NCBI RefSeq assembly: GCF_050589845.1
Contig: NZ_JBNGPA010000030.1
Span: forward strand, 11,470 to 75,469
Direction of reading: 5' to 3'
DNA from: Carboxylicivirga agarovorans
GTDB taxonomy: Bacteria; Bacteroidota; Bacteroidia; Bacteroidales; Marinilabiliaceae
DNA: 64,000 nucleotides
Position 1 is the first letter of the stretch; every line of letters starts with the position of its first letter. Below the pieces are notes generated by a model that saw only the letters and a list, made by a program, of their open reading frames with translations, was not told where the DNA came from and did no database searches. Below, piece after piece: positions 16,401-25,038 of this stretch. The position numbers and the translations under genes were made by a program.

Positions 16401-18991
16401 TGTACGGTGTGTGTTGTATCGGTTAACAACATCCCACGTTTATCTCCTTTTGGAGCCTTAACACCTACGAAAACGGGATAAGGAGCATATGGTACAGTGA
16501 AACGGTCAATACTAAAATCTCCACTTTCCTCAAAAACACGCGTTACAAAAGAGGCTTTAAGAAATCCAGGGGCGGCTTCCTGCACATCCATCGTTGCATC
16601 AACGAGAGCCTGCCCTTCATCATCAAGTCGCCCTTCAAAAATAGTTCTTTCATCTGACTCAAATCGACGCGACGGATCATCAAAGTAAAAATCACCGTAC
16701 TTTTTAAATTGTGTTTTACCCTGGTTGAGCGTTACTGTTACATCGGCTTTAAGATTGCGTGCAACAGCACCATGCAGCCAGTTAACAGTCATTGTGCTTT
16801 GTGTTGCCTCTCCTGGCAATAGTAAATCAGTGTTAAAATCGAGATTGATCTTTAATCGGTTGGGCTTAATGGTTTCCACCCTCATGCCTTTTTCAAAAGT
16901 ACTACCTCCTACTTTTATGCGGGCACGCCACATGCCAGTTGGTGCGTCATGTGCTGTTTGCGTTTTAAACACATAAATATTGTCATCATTCAACGACTGC
17001 ACCTGCCTGTTTATCGTTTGCCCCCTTGGACTAAGCCATTCAAATACAACAGGATGCTCCTTTGGCAAAGCCTCTCCTTTATTTTCGAGCATAAACGATA
17101 CAAACAGGGTATCGCCAGGACGCCACACACCGCGTTCACCATAAATAAAGCCTTTCATGCCCTTTTGCACAAGCTGGCCACTGACATCAAAACGACTCAA
17201 TGATAAAGAATTACCATCATCCAATCGTAAATAACCACGTTGATCGTCATTTTTTGCAATTAACAAGAATGGTTTTTGCGATACAGGTATTCGTGCCAAT
17301 CCATTCGCATCAGTGCGCGTTTTGCCGACAGGCTGCATCTGATAATTGAAGATTTCTACTTCAACGCTGCTCAATGGCTGTGTATTGCGAATATCAGTGA
17401 TGGCCACAACCACCTCTTTGTCTGTTCCCTGCTTGGCTATTATACCTATATCTGATGCCAGAATATTGCGACTCACCATTTTATTGCGATAGTACATGTC
17501 AGCACAAGGATTTTCGCGCTCACGCCAATCATAATATCCCTGGTAACCATCCCAGTATGAGCTGTAGTATTCAGCAGGCTGATCCCAGTAAGCTATATCT
17601 GATTCGGTAATTCCTTCCTCTTCATCAACTGTTTCTTCCTTATTGTTATCAGCACATGGGTACAAGCTGTCCTTCTTACGTATTTTTAACTCCACCCTGT
17701 AAATTGCTCCTTTTTCAGGAGTTATCAGATCAGACAGGTTCAATGAGAAACTATTCCATTGTGTCAGATCCAATGAACGATCATTATCCAGTCGTATGTT
17801 TTTCTTGAATATGAGGCGACCTGCGCGACGCAACTGATACTGCCCGTCCATGTTATTGACCTGCAAAAATCCGCCCACATTACCCTCAAATATTTTAATA
17901 ATGCGTACCTGCACACTTTTGACACTAACAGCCTTAAAAGGAAAAGTTAATCCATTGGAGTTGGGCAGGATGGTACCTTTGCCAATCAATTGCACTTCAG
18001 GCTTTGGCGTTTCGAATACCATATCATAGGACTCTTCTGCCTGGTGGGTGTAGCCCAATATGTTTTTTATCCCCTCTGAAACGCTTACCTGACGGGTGCC
18101 AGTTAAGCGAAAGGAAGGGTAAACCATTACACGGTTACGATCAATAACATAGCGCAAGCGCGATGCTCCGCTGATATTGATCAAACCATTCATATTCTGG
18201 CGCTCATCCAGGGGGTCGGAGAATATGACCAAAACGTATTGTTCGGGTTGCATTACCACACGTACATCGGTAACCTTAAAATCAGTTAAAGAAGGTACTT
18301 CGAGCTCATCCCGGTCTGACTTTTCCACGCCTACTGCCGAACCATTGTATTCAATAAGTAAGGTACTGCTTTTCTCACTTCGCCTGATACCCTTTATAGC
18401 AAAGGCATGTTGTTTTTCACTGCTTTGATGTTCCCACTCTATTTCTAAAGCATTCCCATCCTGCGATGCCTTAACCAGGCTTTCTACTTTGCTGTTATCA
18501 ATATGATCGGCCATTGAAATGCGGCCCCTGTATGTATTTTCTTTTAAATCATCAGAGGCATCGGGTTCAAGACCCAAGGACTGTACACGGTAATTTTGCT
18601 CAATCGTACTAAATCCGAAATTAAAGGGTTCCTTTTCACCGGAAAACAGTTCCACTAAATCTACTTCTACCTTATATTGAGTGCCTGATGGCATACGCTC
18701 ATCCGGAATAAACTCAAGCGTATGGCTATCATACCATTCCAGTTGACCTGTGACAGAAGGAGAAATGGATAACAGATCTTTATCGGCATCCTGTCCTGGA
18801 ATGACACCGGCAATCTTTTCAGAAAACTGAACCTTAATACTGGTTTCATTGGAAATAATTCCTGAAGTAAAAGCTGTGACTTTGCTGTTGAAAGCTACTT
18901 CTTGTGTGGATTGCTGCTTTTTATTTTTGCAAGCATTAAAAAAAACGATAGTCAATACTAATGAGACGATCAGCAGTGTGTGTTTATGCAT
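13457..18991 (-). CDS. Alpha-2-macroglobulin family lipoprotein
   Basis: Bacterial alpha-2-macroglobulins trap attacking proteases in the periplasm through a reactive thioester. The chosen start, ATG 18991, gives 1844 residues and a lipoprotein signal with lipobox FNAC (Cys21); an in-frame ATG 84 nt upstream would bury that signal. N-terminal beta-sandwich (MG) domains follow, with GYYDWRERENPC and a tyrosine-rich Cys-containing loop near residues 480-510. The A2M region has the bait-like glycine/lysine-rich stretch GGDGEAGGKKGGKK about residues 1155-1170 and then PRYVGSVRTMVVASS. The thioester motif GCVEQ is intact (Cys1394, Gln1397) in a helical TED domain. No PBP1C gene, the common partner, is adjacent. 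It is a single-gene unit with a terminator. Confidence 0.93.
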   Translation of the reverse strand: MHKHTLLIVSLVLTIVFFNACKNKKQQSTQEVAFNSKVTAFTSGIISNETSIKVQFSEKIAGVIPGQDADKDLLSISPSVTGQLEWYDSHTLEFIPDERMPSGTQYKVEVDLVELFSGEKEPFNFGFSTIEQNYRVQSLGLEPDASDDLKENTYRGRISMADHIDNSKVESLVKASQDGNALEIEWEHQSSEKQHAFAIKGIRRSEKSSTLLIEYNGSAVGVEKSDRDELEVPSLTDFKVTDVRVVMQPEQYVLVIFSDPLDERQNMNGLINISGASRLRYVIDRNRVMVYPSFRLTGTRQVSVSEGIKNILGYTHQAEESYDMVFETPKPEVQLIGKGTILPNSNGLTFPFKAVSVKSVQVRIIKIFEGNVGGFLQVNNMDGQYQLRRAGRLIFKKNIRLDNDRSLDLTQWNSFSLNLSDLITPEKGAIYRVELKIRKKDSLYPCADNNKEETVDEEEGITESDIAYWDQPAEYYSSYWDGYQGYYDWRERENPCADMYYRNKMVSRNILASDIGIIAKQGTDKEVVVAITDIRNTQPLSSVEVEIFNYQMQPVGKTRTDANGLARIPVSQKPFLLIAKNDDQRGYLRLDDGNSLSLSRFDVSGQLVQKGMKGFIYGERGVWRPGDTLFVSFMLENKGEALPKEHPVVFEWLSPRGQTINRQVQSLNDDNIYVFKTQTAHDAPTGMWRARIKVGGSTFEKGMRVETIKPNRLKINLDFNTDLLLPGEATQSTMTVNWLHGAVARNLKADVTVTLNQGKTQFKKYGDFYFDDPSRRFESDERTIFEGRLDDEGQALVDATMDVQEAAPGFLKASFVTRVFEESGDFSIDRFTVPYAPYPVFVGVKAPKGDKRGMLLTDTTHTVQVVSLTPEGEPMSVRNLSYYIYKVSWRWWWESSADDLASYVGTRHQNLIASGKVHTSNGEGQFDFKVKYPEWGRYLIRVVDEKNGHACGQTVYVDWPGWAGNSRGNDPGSASMLAFSADKEKYKVGEQATISFPASGQGRVLVSIENGNKVLKSWWVQPVKGENQFSFEVTPDMTPNAYVHLTLLQSHAQTVNNLPIRMYGVIPLMAEDPETHLYPEIRMPSELRPEKEVSIKVSERDGRPMTYTLAIVEDGLLDLTRFKTPVPWNHFYAREALGVKTWDMYDEVIGAYGGKIEQIFSIGGDGEAGGKKGGKKANRFKPMVKFFGPFKLDKGDTETHTFKMPRYVGSVRTMVVASSDNAYGEAEETTPVRNPLMVLATLPRVLGPNETVDLPVTVFAMKEGVKNVKVKVESNELISIQGAAEQHLSFNQTGEQIATFKLKVNPIMGIGKVKVLATSGGEEALDEIEIEVRNPNPPITTVQSITIDAGTSQTITYHLPGMAGTNKATFEVSALPPFDFGRRLKYLLRYPHGCVEQTTSAAFPQLYLSDVIENGEVTAAKATENVKAAINRLAGFIQNDGGLGYWPGSYESSDWGTTYAGHFMLEAERKGYNLPVGFKNKWIKYQKRKARQWRRNSTYRGRDLAQAYRLYTLALAGEPELSAMNRMRNQSGLSNQSAWRLAAAYALAGHAQVANELINTTTMSVVNQRDNSYTYGSEERDLAMILETLVLMNKKNEAGELLQKLSESLSGQRWMSTQTTAYCLLAVSKFIGDSGVNKEFKFEWEANGQSKKVSSQLALYQQQLGTEDIKGSVTIKNTSGGMLFARVIMDGIPAEDDKTVKASNLQLNVEYQSLNGKRLDVSQLEQGTDFMAIVTVKNPGNFGNVENLALTQIFPSGWEIRNTRMEDIESAHELNVPDYRDYRDDRVYSYFDLQRGKHKKFVVLLNASYIGRYYMPATSCEAMYNSSVSARQPGQWVNVVKTGE

Positions 18992-19201
18992 ATTGTTTAG
19001 GATTAATGAATTGTTTCTAAAGTTAATAATAAAGTGCACGTTGCTGATACATAAATATAATTTATCACATTGCATTTACTTTTGACCTGAAAGATTAGTG
19101 CTATAAATCATCTGTATATATCATTAGTTTATGTTACTTTGTAAACACCAAAACATTACACCAACTCATACCCTTAAGCATTAACTATTTTTCATTTTGC
19201 T

Positions 19202-21292
19202 ATGAAATTATTGTTTCGTAAAGGTATAAGTTGGAAGATCCTTCTCTTGTTAGTTTACTGTGCTGCCAATGGCTTGAATGCTGCCTGCCAGCAGCTCTCC
19301 TATGCCGATTCATCAGAACTAAATCGTTTATTTAATTACTCTTTTCAGGATTCATGTTCATATGAAACCCGCTACAACTATTTAGATTCTATTGTTAATT
19401 TTTCCAATGAAACAGGCTACCCGCAGGGTTATATTGAGATGCATTATGCCAAGGCACGTATTTTGAGACGTAACCATCAATACCAGGAGGCGCTTGAACA
19501 GTTGTCGCAAGGATTAATGCTGTGTTATCAATATGAGAACATAAGTCGGGAACGTGATATTATGCTCGAATCCGTTAATGTGTTTTTAAAACTCAACCTT
19601 AATGACATGGCTGCATCAACAGGTGAAAGCATTTTGCTGAAGGGTTTATTGAACAGGAGCGACAGCGCCATTTTATTCAACAATATTGGTATTGCCTATT
19701 ACAATCAAAATGCCCTTGACAAAAGCCTTGAAAACTTCCTTAGATCAATAGAGATTCACAAAAGTAATAAGGATACTTCGGGAATGGCCTCGACCATTAA
19801 TAACATCGGAATGGTCTATGAAAAAACAGGTAATGCGACAGAAGCACTGGAACATTACCATCAAAGTTCAGGCTTATATCTAGAAAGCGGGCAGTTAAAA
19901 AACTACACGACTGCTCTTTTAAATATCGGGAGCTTATACATTCATCAGCAAGAATATGAGAAAGCGGTTCACTATTATCAAAAAGCTGAAGCCATCTCCG
20001 ATTCTATTAATCATTTGGCTGGACTGGCCAATGTTCATTTCAATTATGCTATTATCTATCAATCAATAGGTGAATATGACAATAGCATCAGGGAGCTAAA
20101 GCGGGCGATGAAAAGTTTTAACGAACTGGGCACGATCAGCAACGAAATAGAGTGCCTGGTGGTAATGGGTCAGAATTATAAAAAAACCAAACAGTTCAAA
20201 GCAGCTAAGGAGGTTCTTAACAGGGCATTAACCAAGGCATTACAGAATTCGGACATACGTTTATTAAAACTTATTAATGAGGAATTATCAGCGATATATA
20301 AGGCACAGTCCAATTACAAGGAAGCCTTTTTTTACCTGAATCAATCCAATTTATACAACGACACACTTCAGCATCAGACCAATACCTATGAATTGGAAAA
20401 GCTTAAACTGGCCTACCAAACCAACCTGATAACCGAGCAGTTTGAGCAAACGCTACAGAGAGACAGAGCTATTCTGGAAGTAGAAATCAGTGGCCAGAAG
20501 AAACTCACTTATATATTCCTTGGAGCCTTTATCGTATTTATGATACTTTTTGTCTGGGCCATTAGGAATCAGCTAATCATTAACAGGCAAAATAAAATAC
20601 TCAAGCAATCCAATGAAGCAAAAAACCAGCTCCTTTCAATAATCGGGCATGATTTGAGAGGACCTGTAGGCACATTGGTTTCCTTCATTGAAATGCTCTT
20701 AATACGTCTTGAAAGCATTAGCCGTGATGAAATGCACCGATACCTTACAACCTTAAAATCATCAACAGCCGAAACCTATAACCTGCTGGAGAACCTTCTG
20801 TTTTGGGCGCGAAGTGAAAAGGGAGAAATGAAATACCAGCCTGCACGCATACATGTTGAAGATGTGTGCAACCAGGTTTATTTCCTATTGCGCGAATCAG
20901 CCACAAAAGATGACGTGCAGATTATGATCAATTGCCAGCCAGAATTGACTGTCATGGCCGATGAAAACATGCTTAAAACAGTGCTTCGAAACCTGGTATC
21001 AAATGCCCTTAAGTTTACCACAGCAGGTGGCTCCATTTCTATTCATGCAGAAGAAAAGGAGCAACATACTCTGTTTTGTGTCAAAGACTCAGGAATAGGT
21101 ATGAATGAAGAGATAAAAAAATCCTTGTTTAAGGAGGATGAAATTTATACCAGCAAGGGCGTGCATAAAGAACAAGGAACAGGCTTGGGATTAAACCTTT
21201 GCCTCAAGTTTATTAACAAACACAATGGTCGCATTTGGGTGGAATCGGAAGAAAGAAAAGGAACCACATTTTATTTTACTATTCCACGCTAA
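19202..21292 (+). CDS. TPR-containing sensor histidine kinase
   Basis: The 696-residue protein has a signal peptide (about residues 1-27), six or more tetratricopeptide repeats (about residues 60-400; e.g. AILFNNIGIAYYNQNALDKSLENF and ASTINNIGMVYEKTGN), one membrane helix (about 434-455), then a coiled linker, a HisKA domain with phospho-acceptor His483 in IIGHDLRGPVG, and a HATPase domain with NLVSNALKFT, DSGIGM and GTGLGL. This places the TPR sensor in the periplasm and the kinase in the cytosol, a common Bacteroidota architecture. No response regulator is adjacent, so the partner is elsewhere. It is divergent from the alpha-2-macroglobulin gene with about 210 nt between starts. Confidence 0.92.
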   Translation: MKLLFRKGISWKILLLLVYCAANGLNAACQQLSYADSSELNRLFNYSFQDSCSYETRYNYLDSIVNFSNETGYPQGYIEMHYAKARILRRNHQYQEALEQLSQGLMLCYQYENISRERDIMLESVNVFLKLNLNDMAASTGESILLKGLLNRSDSAILFNNIGIAYYNQNALDKSLENFLRSIEIHKSNKDTSGMASTINNIGMVYEKTGNATEALEHYHQSSGLYLESGQLKNYTTALLNIGSLYIHQQEYEKAVHYYQKAEAISDSINHLAGLANVHFNYAIIYQSIGEYDNSIRELKRAMKSFNELGTISNEIECLVVMGQNYKKTKQFKAAKEVLNRALTKALQNSDIRLLKLINEELSAIYKAQSNYKEAFFYLNQSNLYNDTLQHQTNTYELEKLKLAYQTNLITEQFEQTLQRDRAILEVEISGQKKLTYIFLGAFIVFMILFVWAIRNQLIINRQNKILKQSNEAKNQLLSIIGHDLRGPVGTLVSFIEMLLIRLESISRDEMHRYLTTLKSSTAETYNLLENLLFWARSEKGEMKYQPARIHVEDVCNQVYFLLRESATKDDVQIMINCQPELTVMADENMLKTVLRNLVSNALKFTTAGGSISIHAEEKEQHTLFCVKDSGIGMNEEIKKSLFKEDEIYTSKGVHKEQGTGLGLNLCLKFINKHNGRIWVESEERKGTTFYFTIPR

Positions 21293-21397
21293 GATAAACT
21301 GACGTATCTTTATCCAGGATGGGATACTTTTTAAATTATTGCAATGCCATTTTCCATTCGCAATTAATCGGTGTATCATATAGGTAAAAATTGCTTT

Positions 21398-21721
21398 ATG
21401 GAAAGAATAATCTCATCTATCACTTGTCAGAAATGTGGAATCTGCTGCCAAAATTTTCCCTTTGTGGAGCTTAATGACAAAGAAATTACCAGACTGGAAA
21501 ACTTCACAAAACTAAACAGAACAGATTTTACAGAACCCAAAGGCCCAAGTTATGCAGATGGCTATTTTCTGAAAAGCAAAGAAAATGGCGATTGCATTTT
21601 TTTAAACAGCCACAATGGCAACTATTCATGCGGTGTTTATGAGGCGCGCGCTGAAATATGCCGCAATTATCCGGTCAATGAAAAACACTGGCAGTGGTGT
21701 TTCGAAAACAGGAAAAAATAA
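21398..21721 (+). CDS. Small CxxCxxCC cysteine-cluster protein (YkgJ family)
   Basis: The 107-residue protein opens with a cysteine cluster CQKCGICC (Cys10, 13, 16, 17), continues with CIFLNSHNGNYSCGVYEARAEICRNYPV, and ends shortly after a final Cys in WQWCFENRKK. This is a minimal member of the putative metal-binding PF03692 family. The ATG at 21398 places the cluster near the N-terminus as in relatives; a GTG at 21371 would add nine unrelated residues. Its role is unknown. It stands alone between the sensor kinase and the symporter pair. Confidence 0.78.
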   Translation: MERIISSITCQKCGICCQNFPFVELNDKEITRLENFTKLNRTDFTEPKGPSYADGYFLKSKENGDCIFLNSHNGNYSCGVYEARAEICRNYPVNEKHWQWCFENRKK

Positions 21722-22005
21722 TCTTGTCCTTCCTATTTCAATTCTAATCTTTCTTTCATAACTTTTTACTAGCCTATCCTCCTCCCTTTCTGATAATTAC
21801 ATTCGTTTAACAGTTTTACATTTACCGTTTATGACACAACAGTAAAATAAGCTTCCTAAGCTCTGTATGGCTCTAACCCTCTGCAATGCTTATAGTAGCT
21901 CCGGTTCATTATTGATCAGTCAAGAATACATTTGGTACAATATATCACCATCCCATGTTTATGAGATGGCATCACATCCAATACAAACTTTAAAACTCAG
22001 TCATT

Positions 22006-22287
22006 ATGGAACACGGACCTGCTGCCAAACTTGGCATCGATCATGCATCAAAAAAGAAATCAAAGCTGGGAGTAATCCTGTTCATTGTGTATTCAGTTGT
22101 ATACGCAGGCTTTGTAGTTATCGGAGTAGTCAATTATGAGTTGATGGGCGAAATCATTTTCGCGGGTCAGAACCTGGCTGTTGTGTATGGTTTTGGCCTG
22201 ATCATCTTTGCAATCATTCTTGGCCTGATTTACAATGCCATATGCACTAATTACGAAAACAAAATGAACAAGGAGGAACAACCATGA
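22006..22287 (+). CDS. DUF485 family membrane protein (YjcH-like)
   Basis: This 93-residue protein has two membrane helices (about residues 22-43 and 58-80) with the DUF485 pattern LGVILFIVYSVVYAGFVVI and LAVVYGFGLIIFAIILGLIYN. DUF485 genes almost always sit directly before an acetate-type sodium:solute symporter, as here, where the last 4 nt overlap the next start (ATGA). It probably is an accessory subunit of that transporter (inference). The 284-bp region upstream contains no gene and no clear promoter match. Confidence 0.9.
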   Translation: MEHGPAAKLGIDHASKKKSKLGVILFIVYSVVYAGFVVIGVVNYELMGEIIFAGQNLAVVYGFGLIIFAIILGLIYNAICTNYENKMNKEEQP

Positions 22288-24200
22288 TCTATACGCCTTC
22301 AATTACGGCAATCATCATATTTGTTCTTTTTGTGATGGTTGTGCTGGCATTGTCCTTTTACTTTGCCAGTAAAACAAAATCGGCTTCGGGCTTTTTCGCA
22401 GCCGGTGGTACCATACACTGGGGTGTTAATGGCATTGCCTTTGCCGGAGACTACCTTTCAGCTGCCTCATTTCTGGGAATATGTGGAATGATCGCCTTTT
22501 CAGGCTATGATGGTTTCCTGTATTCAATCGGTTACCTGGCCGGATGGATCGTTGCTTTATTTTTAGTTGCCGAACCTCTCAAGCGACTGGGCAAATACAC
22601 CTTTACCGACGCATTGGATGCCCGTTTTGACTCTAAAGCCATCCAACTGACAGCCGCTATCAGCACATTAATTGTGTCCATGTTTTACCTCATCCCCCAA
22701 ATGGTTGGTGCAGGAGCTTTGGTTAAACCATTATTGGGACTGGAACATCATTGGGGAGTTATTATTGTAGGGGCCATTGTTATTTTCATTGTGGCTACTG
22801 CCGGAATGACCTCGACTACTTATGTGCAGTTTATCAAAGGAGCTTTGCTGATCATTTTCTCAACCGTTTTATCAGTGTACATTTTCAACAATGGCCTTAA
22901 GTTACACCCCGAAACTGAGCACCAGGAATACCATCGTTTTATCTCCATTTCCCCGGGCATGCAAGGTGATATGGTGATTGATGCTGCAGACTATGGTGTA
23001 GTTAAGCAACAAAACGTTAAAGATCATACATTGGTGAAGCTACAGAAAGATGGTGTTAATCGCTGGTTCAAGCTTGTAAAAAACGGAGATACGTTTCTTT
23101 TGCAAGAGATGCTTTCAACTACAAATATTCATAATGGGCTTAAACTGTATAATGGTGAACCCGCTGAAAATGCAAAGTTTTACCAGGTGGGCCATATGAG
23201 TAAGATACTTGTTGACGGTAAAGAGGTGGAACAGACCGGACCTCTGGGTCCCTTTAAATTTCTTTCAACCATTGGGGAAAGTGAAATCGTGCGCTTCACC
23301 CGGTTAAAGTTTAACGATGGAAATGATAAAGTAACTGTTTGGTACCAAAATATAACAGCAGGGAGTGACATGATGAAACCAGGCTTAAGATTTAAAATTG
23401 GTAAAGATGCCACACCCATATCAAAACTGAATTTTATATCATTAATGATCGCCCTGTTCCTGGGCACCTCTGCCCTTCCCCATATTCTGATCCGTTACTA
23501 TACAGTGCCCAGCCAGCGCGACGCCCGGAAATCAACCATCGTTGCCATTGCCTCCATTGGTGCCTTTTACATATTAACGATGTTTATGGGCTTAGGTGCT
23601 GCCATCAATGGAGTACTGGATATGGAAAGTAGTAACATGTCGGCTCCATTATTAGCTAAAGCCTTTGGTGTGGGGCTGTTTTCAATTATTTCTGCCATTG
23701 CTTTCGCCACCATTTTAGGAACCGTCAGTGGTTTAATTATCGCTTCAACAGGTGCCATCGCTCATGATATCATTGACATATACATGAAAAAGAACCTGAG
23801 TGAAACAAATAAAGTACTGGCAGGCAAAATATCGGCCTTTGTGGTTGGTATCATTGCCATAATACTTGGTATCGCTTTCAAAGGAATGAACGTTTCCTTT
23901 TTAGTGGGATGGGCTTTTGCAGTGGCTGCTTCAGCCAATTTACCGTCCATCCTCATGCTGTTATTCTGGAAAAAGACTACAGCAAAAGGTATTGCTTCAT
24001 CCATCGTGGTTGGCATTGTGGCAGCAATAGGCCTGATTCTTACCTCTCCAATGATGTGGAGTCGTTATGGATTAAATCCAGAAAATGCGATTCATCAGCT
24101 CGACAATCCTGCTGTATTCTCATTTACCCTTGCACTGCTGACACTTATATTCGTATCATTAGCAACACAAAAAGATAACCATAAAAAGAAAGATATTTAG
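22284..24200 (+). CDS. Sodium:solute symporter, cation/acetate symporter family
   Basis: The 638-residue protein has about 13 membrane helices of the SSS fold. Family signatures include AAGGTIHWGVNGIAFAGDY in the second helix, FLGICGMIAFSGYDGFLYSIGY, and FLGTSALPHILIRYYTVPSQRDAR typical of ActP. It is longer than E. coli ActP (549) because residues about 205-365 form a long non-membrane insert between helices (from KLHPETEHQ to KDATPISK) that resembles a folded beta-rich domain. Acetate or another short carboxylate is the likely substrate, from the family and the DUF485 partner; this is inference. The gene overlaps the DUF485 gene by 4 nt. Confidence 0.88.
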   Translation: MIYTPSITAIIIFVLFVMVVLALSFYFASKTKSASGFFAAGGTIHWGVNGIAFAGDYLSAASFLGICGMIAFSGYDGFLYSIGYLAGWIVALFLVAEPLKRLGKYTFTDALDARFDSKAIQLTAAISTLIVSMFYLIPQMVGAGALVKPLLGLEHHWGVIIVGAIVIFIVATAGMTSTTYVQFIKGALLIIFSTVLSVYIFNNGLKLHPETEHQEYHRFISISPGMQGDMVIDAADYGVVKQQNVKDHTLVKLQKDGVNRWFKLVKNGDTFLLQEMLSTTNIHNGLKLYNGEPAENAKFYQVGHMSKILVDGKEVEQTGPLGPFKFLSTIGESEIVRFTRLKFNDGNDKVTVWYQNITAGSDMMKPGLRFKIGKDATPISKLNFISLMIALFLGTSALPHILIRYYTVPSQRDARKSTIVAIASIGAFYILTMFMGLGAAINGVLDMESSNMSAPLLAKAFGVGLFSIISAIAFATILGTVSGLIIASTGAIAHDIIDIYMKKNLSETNKVLAGKISAFVVGIIAIILGIAFKGMNVSFLVGWAFAVAASANLPSILMLLFWKKTTAKGIASSIVVGIVAAIGLILTSPMMWSRYGLNPENAIHQLDNPAVFSFTLALLTLIFVSLATQKDNHKKKDI

Positions 24201-24295
24201 TAAGTTGATTTTGATTAATTTACATACCCCAGGCTCTACTTATAGACCGATTGACAGGCTATAATTCTGAAAGTATTATGCCGTATTGCGATAAG

Positions 24296-24817
24296 CTACG
24301 TTAAAAGGTCCACCAATGGTATCAGGTCAAATTCGCCTTTTCCCGGGTGGGCTGTTTTGATGTATTCCTTATTCAGCATAAACAAGCGACTATTAAAAGT
24401 ATCCTGGGGATAGCAGTTGTCTTCATGGAAATATTCTTCATCAACATGAGTAAAGTTGAGCTCACAGTGTGACAATTCCCATTGATCACCTGCTTCATTC
24501 ATATACAATAGCGGATAACCATGGGTGCGGCAGATAATTGGGCGCGCTTCATAAATAGTACATTGCTGATCTTTCAAAAAGAAACACTTCTCCCCTGTTT
24601 TCTCAGGTTTATCCTGCTTTAAAACTTCGGGATACAACTCTTCCATCTTTTGTCTGATATAATCAAACTCAACAGGAAACACATCGAAATTCAGACAACA
24701 CTTATCACAGCCCTTTTTGCAAGCCATATTCGCTTTGTGTTCATCCCACAGTTTAATTGTCGAATAATCAATCTCATCTCTCAATGCCTTATATGTATCC
24801 AAACCGCCCATGTTCAT
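24296..24817 (-). CDS. CxxCxxCC cysteine-cluster protein (YkgJ family)
   Basis: This is the third PF03692-type protein in the window, 173 residues. It has the cysteine cluster CKKGCDKCC (Cys33, 37, 40, 41; note the C-x3-C spacing), then CFFLKDQQCTIYEARPIICRTHGYPLLY and later Cys residues in SHCELNF and DNCYPQ. The order matches the family's metal-binding layout. No signal peptide. It faces the symporter operon, with 95 bp between stops, and is divergent from the helicase gene. Function unknown. Confidence 0.8.
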   Translation of the reverse strand: MNMGGLDTYKALRDEIDYSTIKLWDEHKANMACKKGCDKCCLNFDVFPVEFDYIRQKMEELYPEVLKQDKPEKTGEKCFFLKDQQCTIYEARPIICRTHGYPLLYMNEAGDQWELSHCELNFTHVDEEYFHEDNCYPQDTFNSRLFMLNKEYIKTAHPGKGEFDLIPLVDLLT

Positions 24818-24927
24818 CCTGTTTTTTTTTGCAAAGGTAATAAAACCTGATGGTTGAAGTGTCCCCTCTTATTCTGTTAGCTCCATCCACTCACTTCTTT
24901 TATTCTTTGGTGAATTCAGATAAGTAT

Positions 24928-24957
24928 TTTGTCAATGATAAATTTGGCTTATTTTTG
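24928..24957 (+). promoter_or_regulatory. Bacteroidota-type promoter of the Pif1-like helicase
   Basis: TTTG at 24928-24931 and TATTTTTG at 24950-24957 are 18 nt apart, one short of the consensus 19. The predicted transcript begins about 75 nt before the ATG at 25039. Confidence 0.65.
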
Positions 24958-25038
24958 CAGTGAGTGTAAATGTGATTAACCTGCCTCTCCGGGCTTAGTT
25001 ATTTTCCCGTATTTATTTCAACCATTAACCTTATTTAA

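Noticed and set aside
14918..17203. Several 80-115-residue frames on the plus strand within the alpha-2-macroglobulin gene
   Set aside because: They are shadows of a clear 1844-residue gene and lack promoters, ribosome sites or family features.
18992..19075. 28-residue N-terminal extension of the alpha-2-macroglobulin
   Set aside because: It would bury the lipoprotein signal, whose lipobox fits perfectly from ATG 18991.
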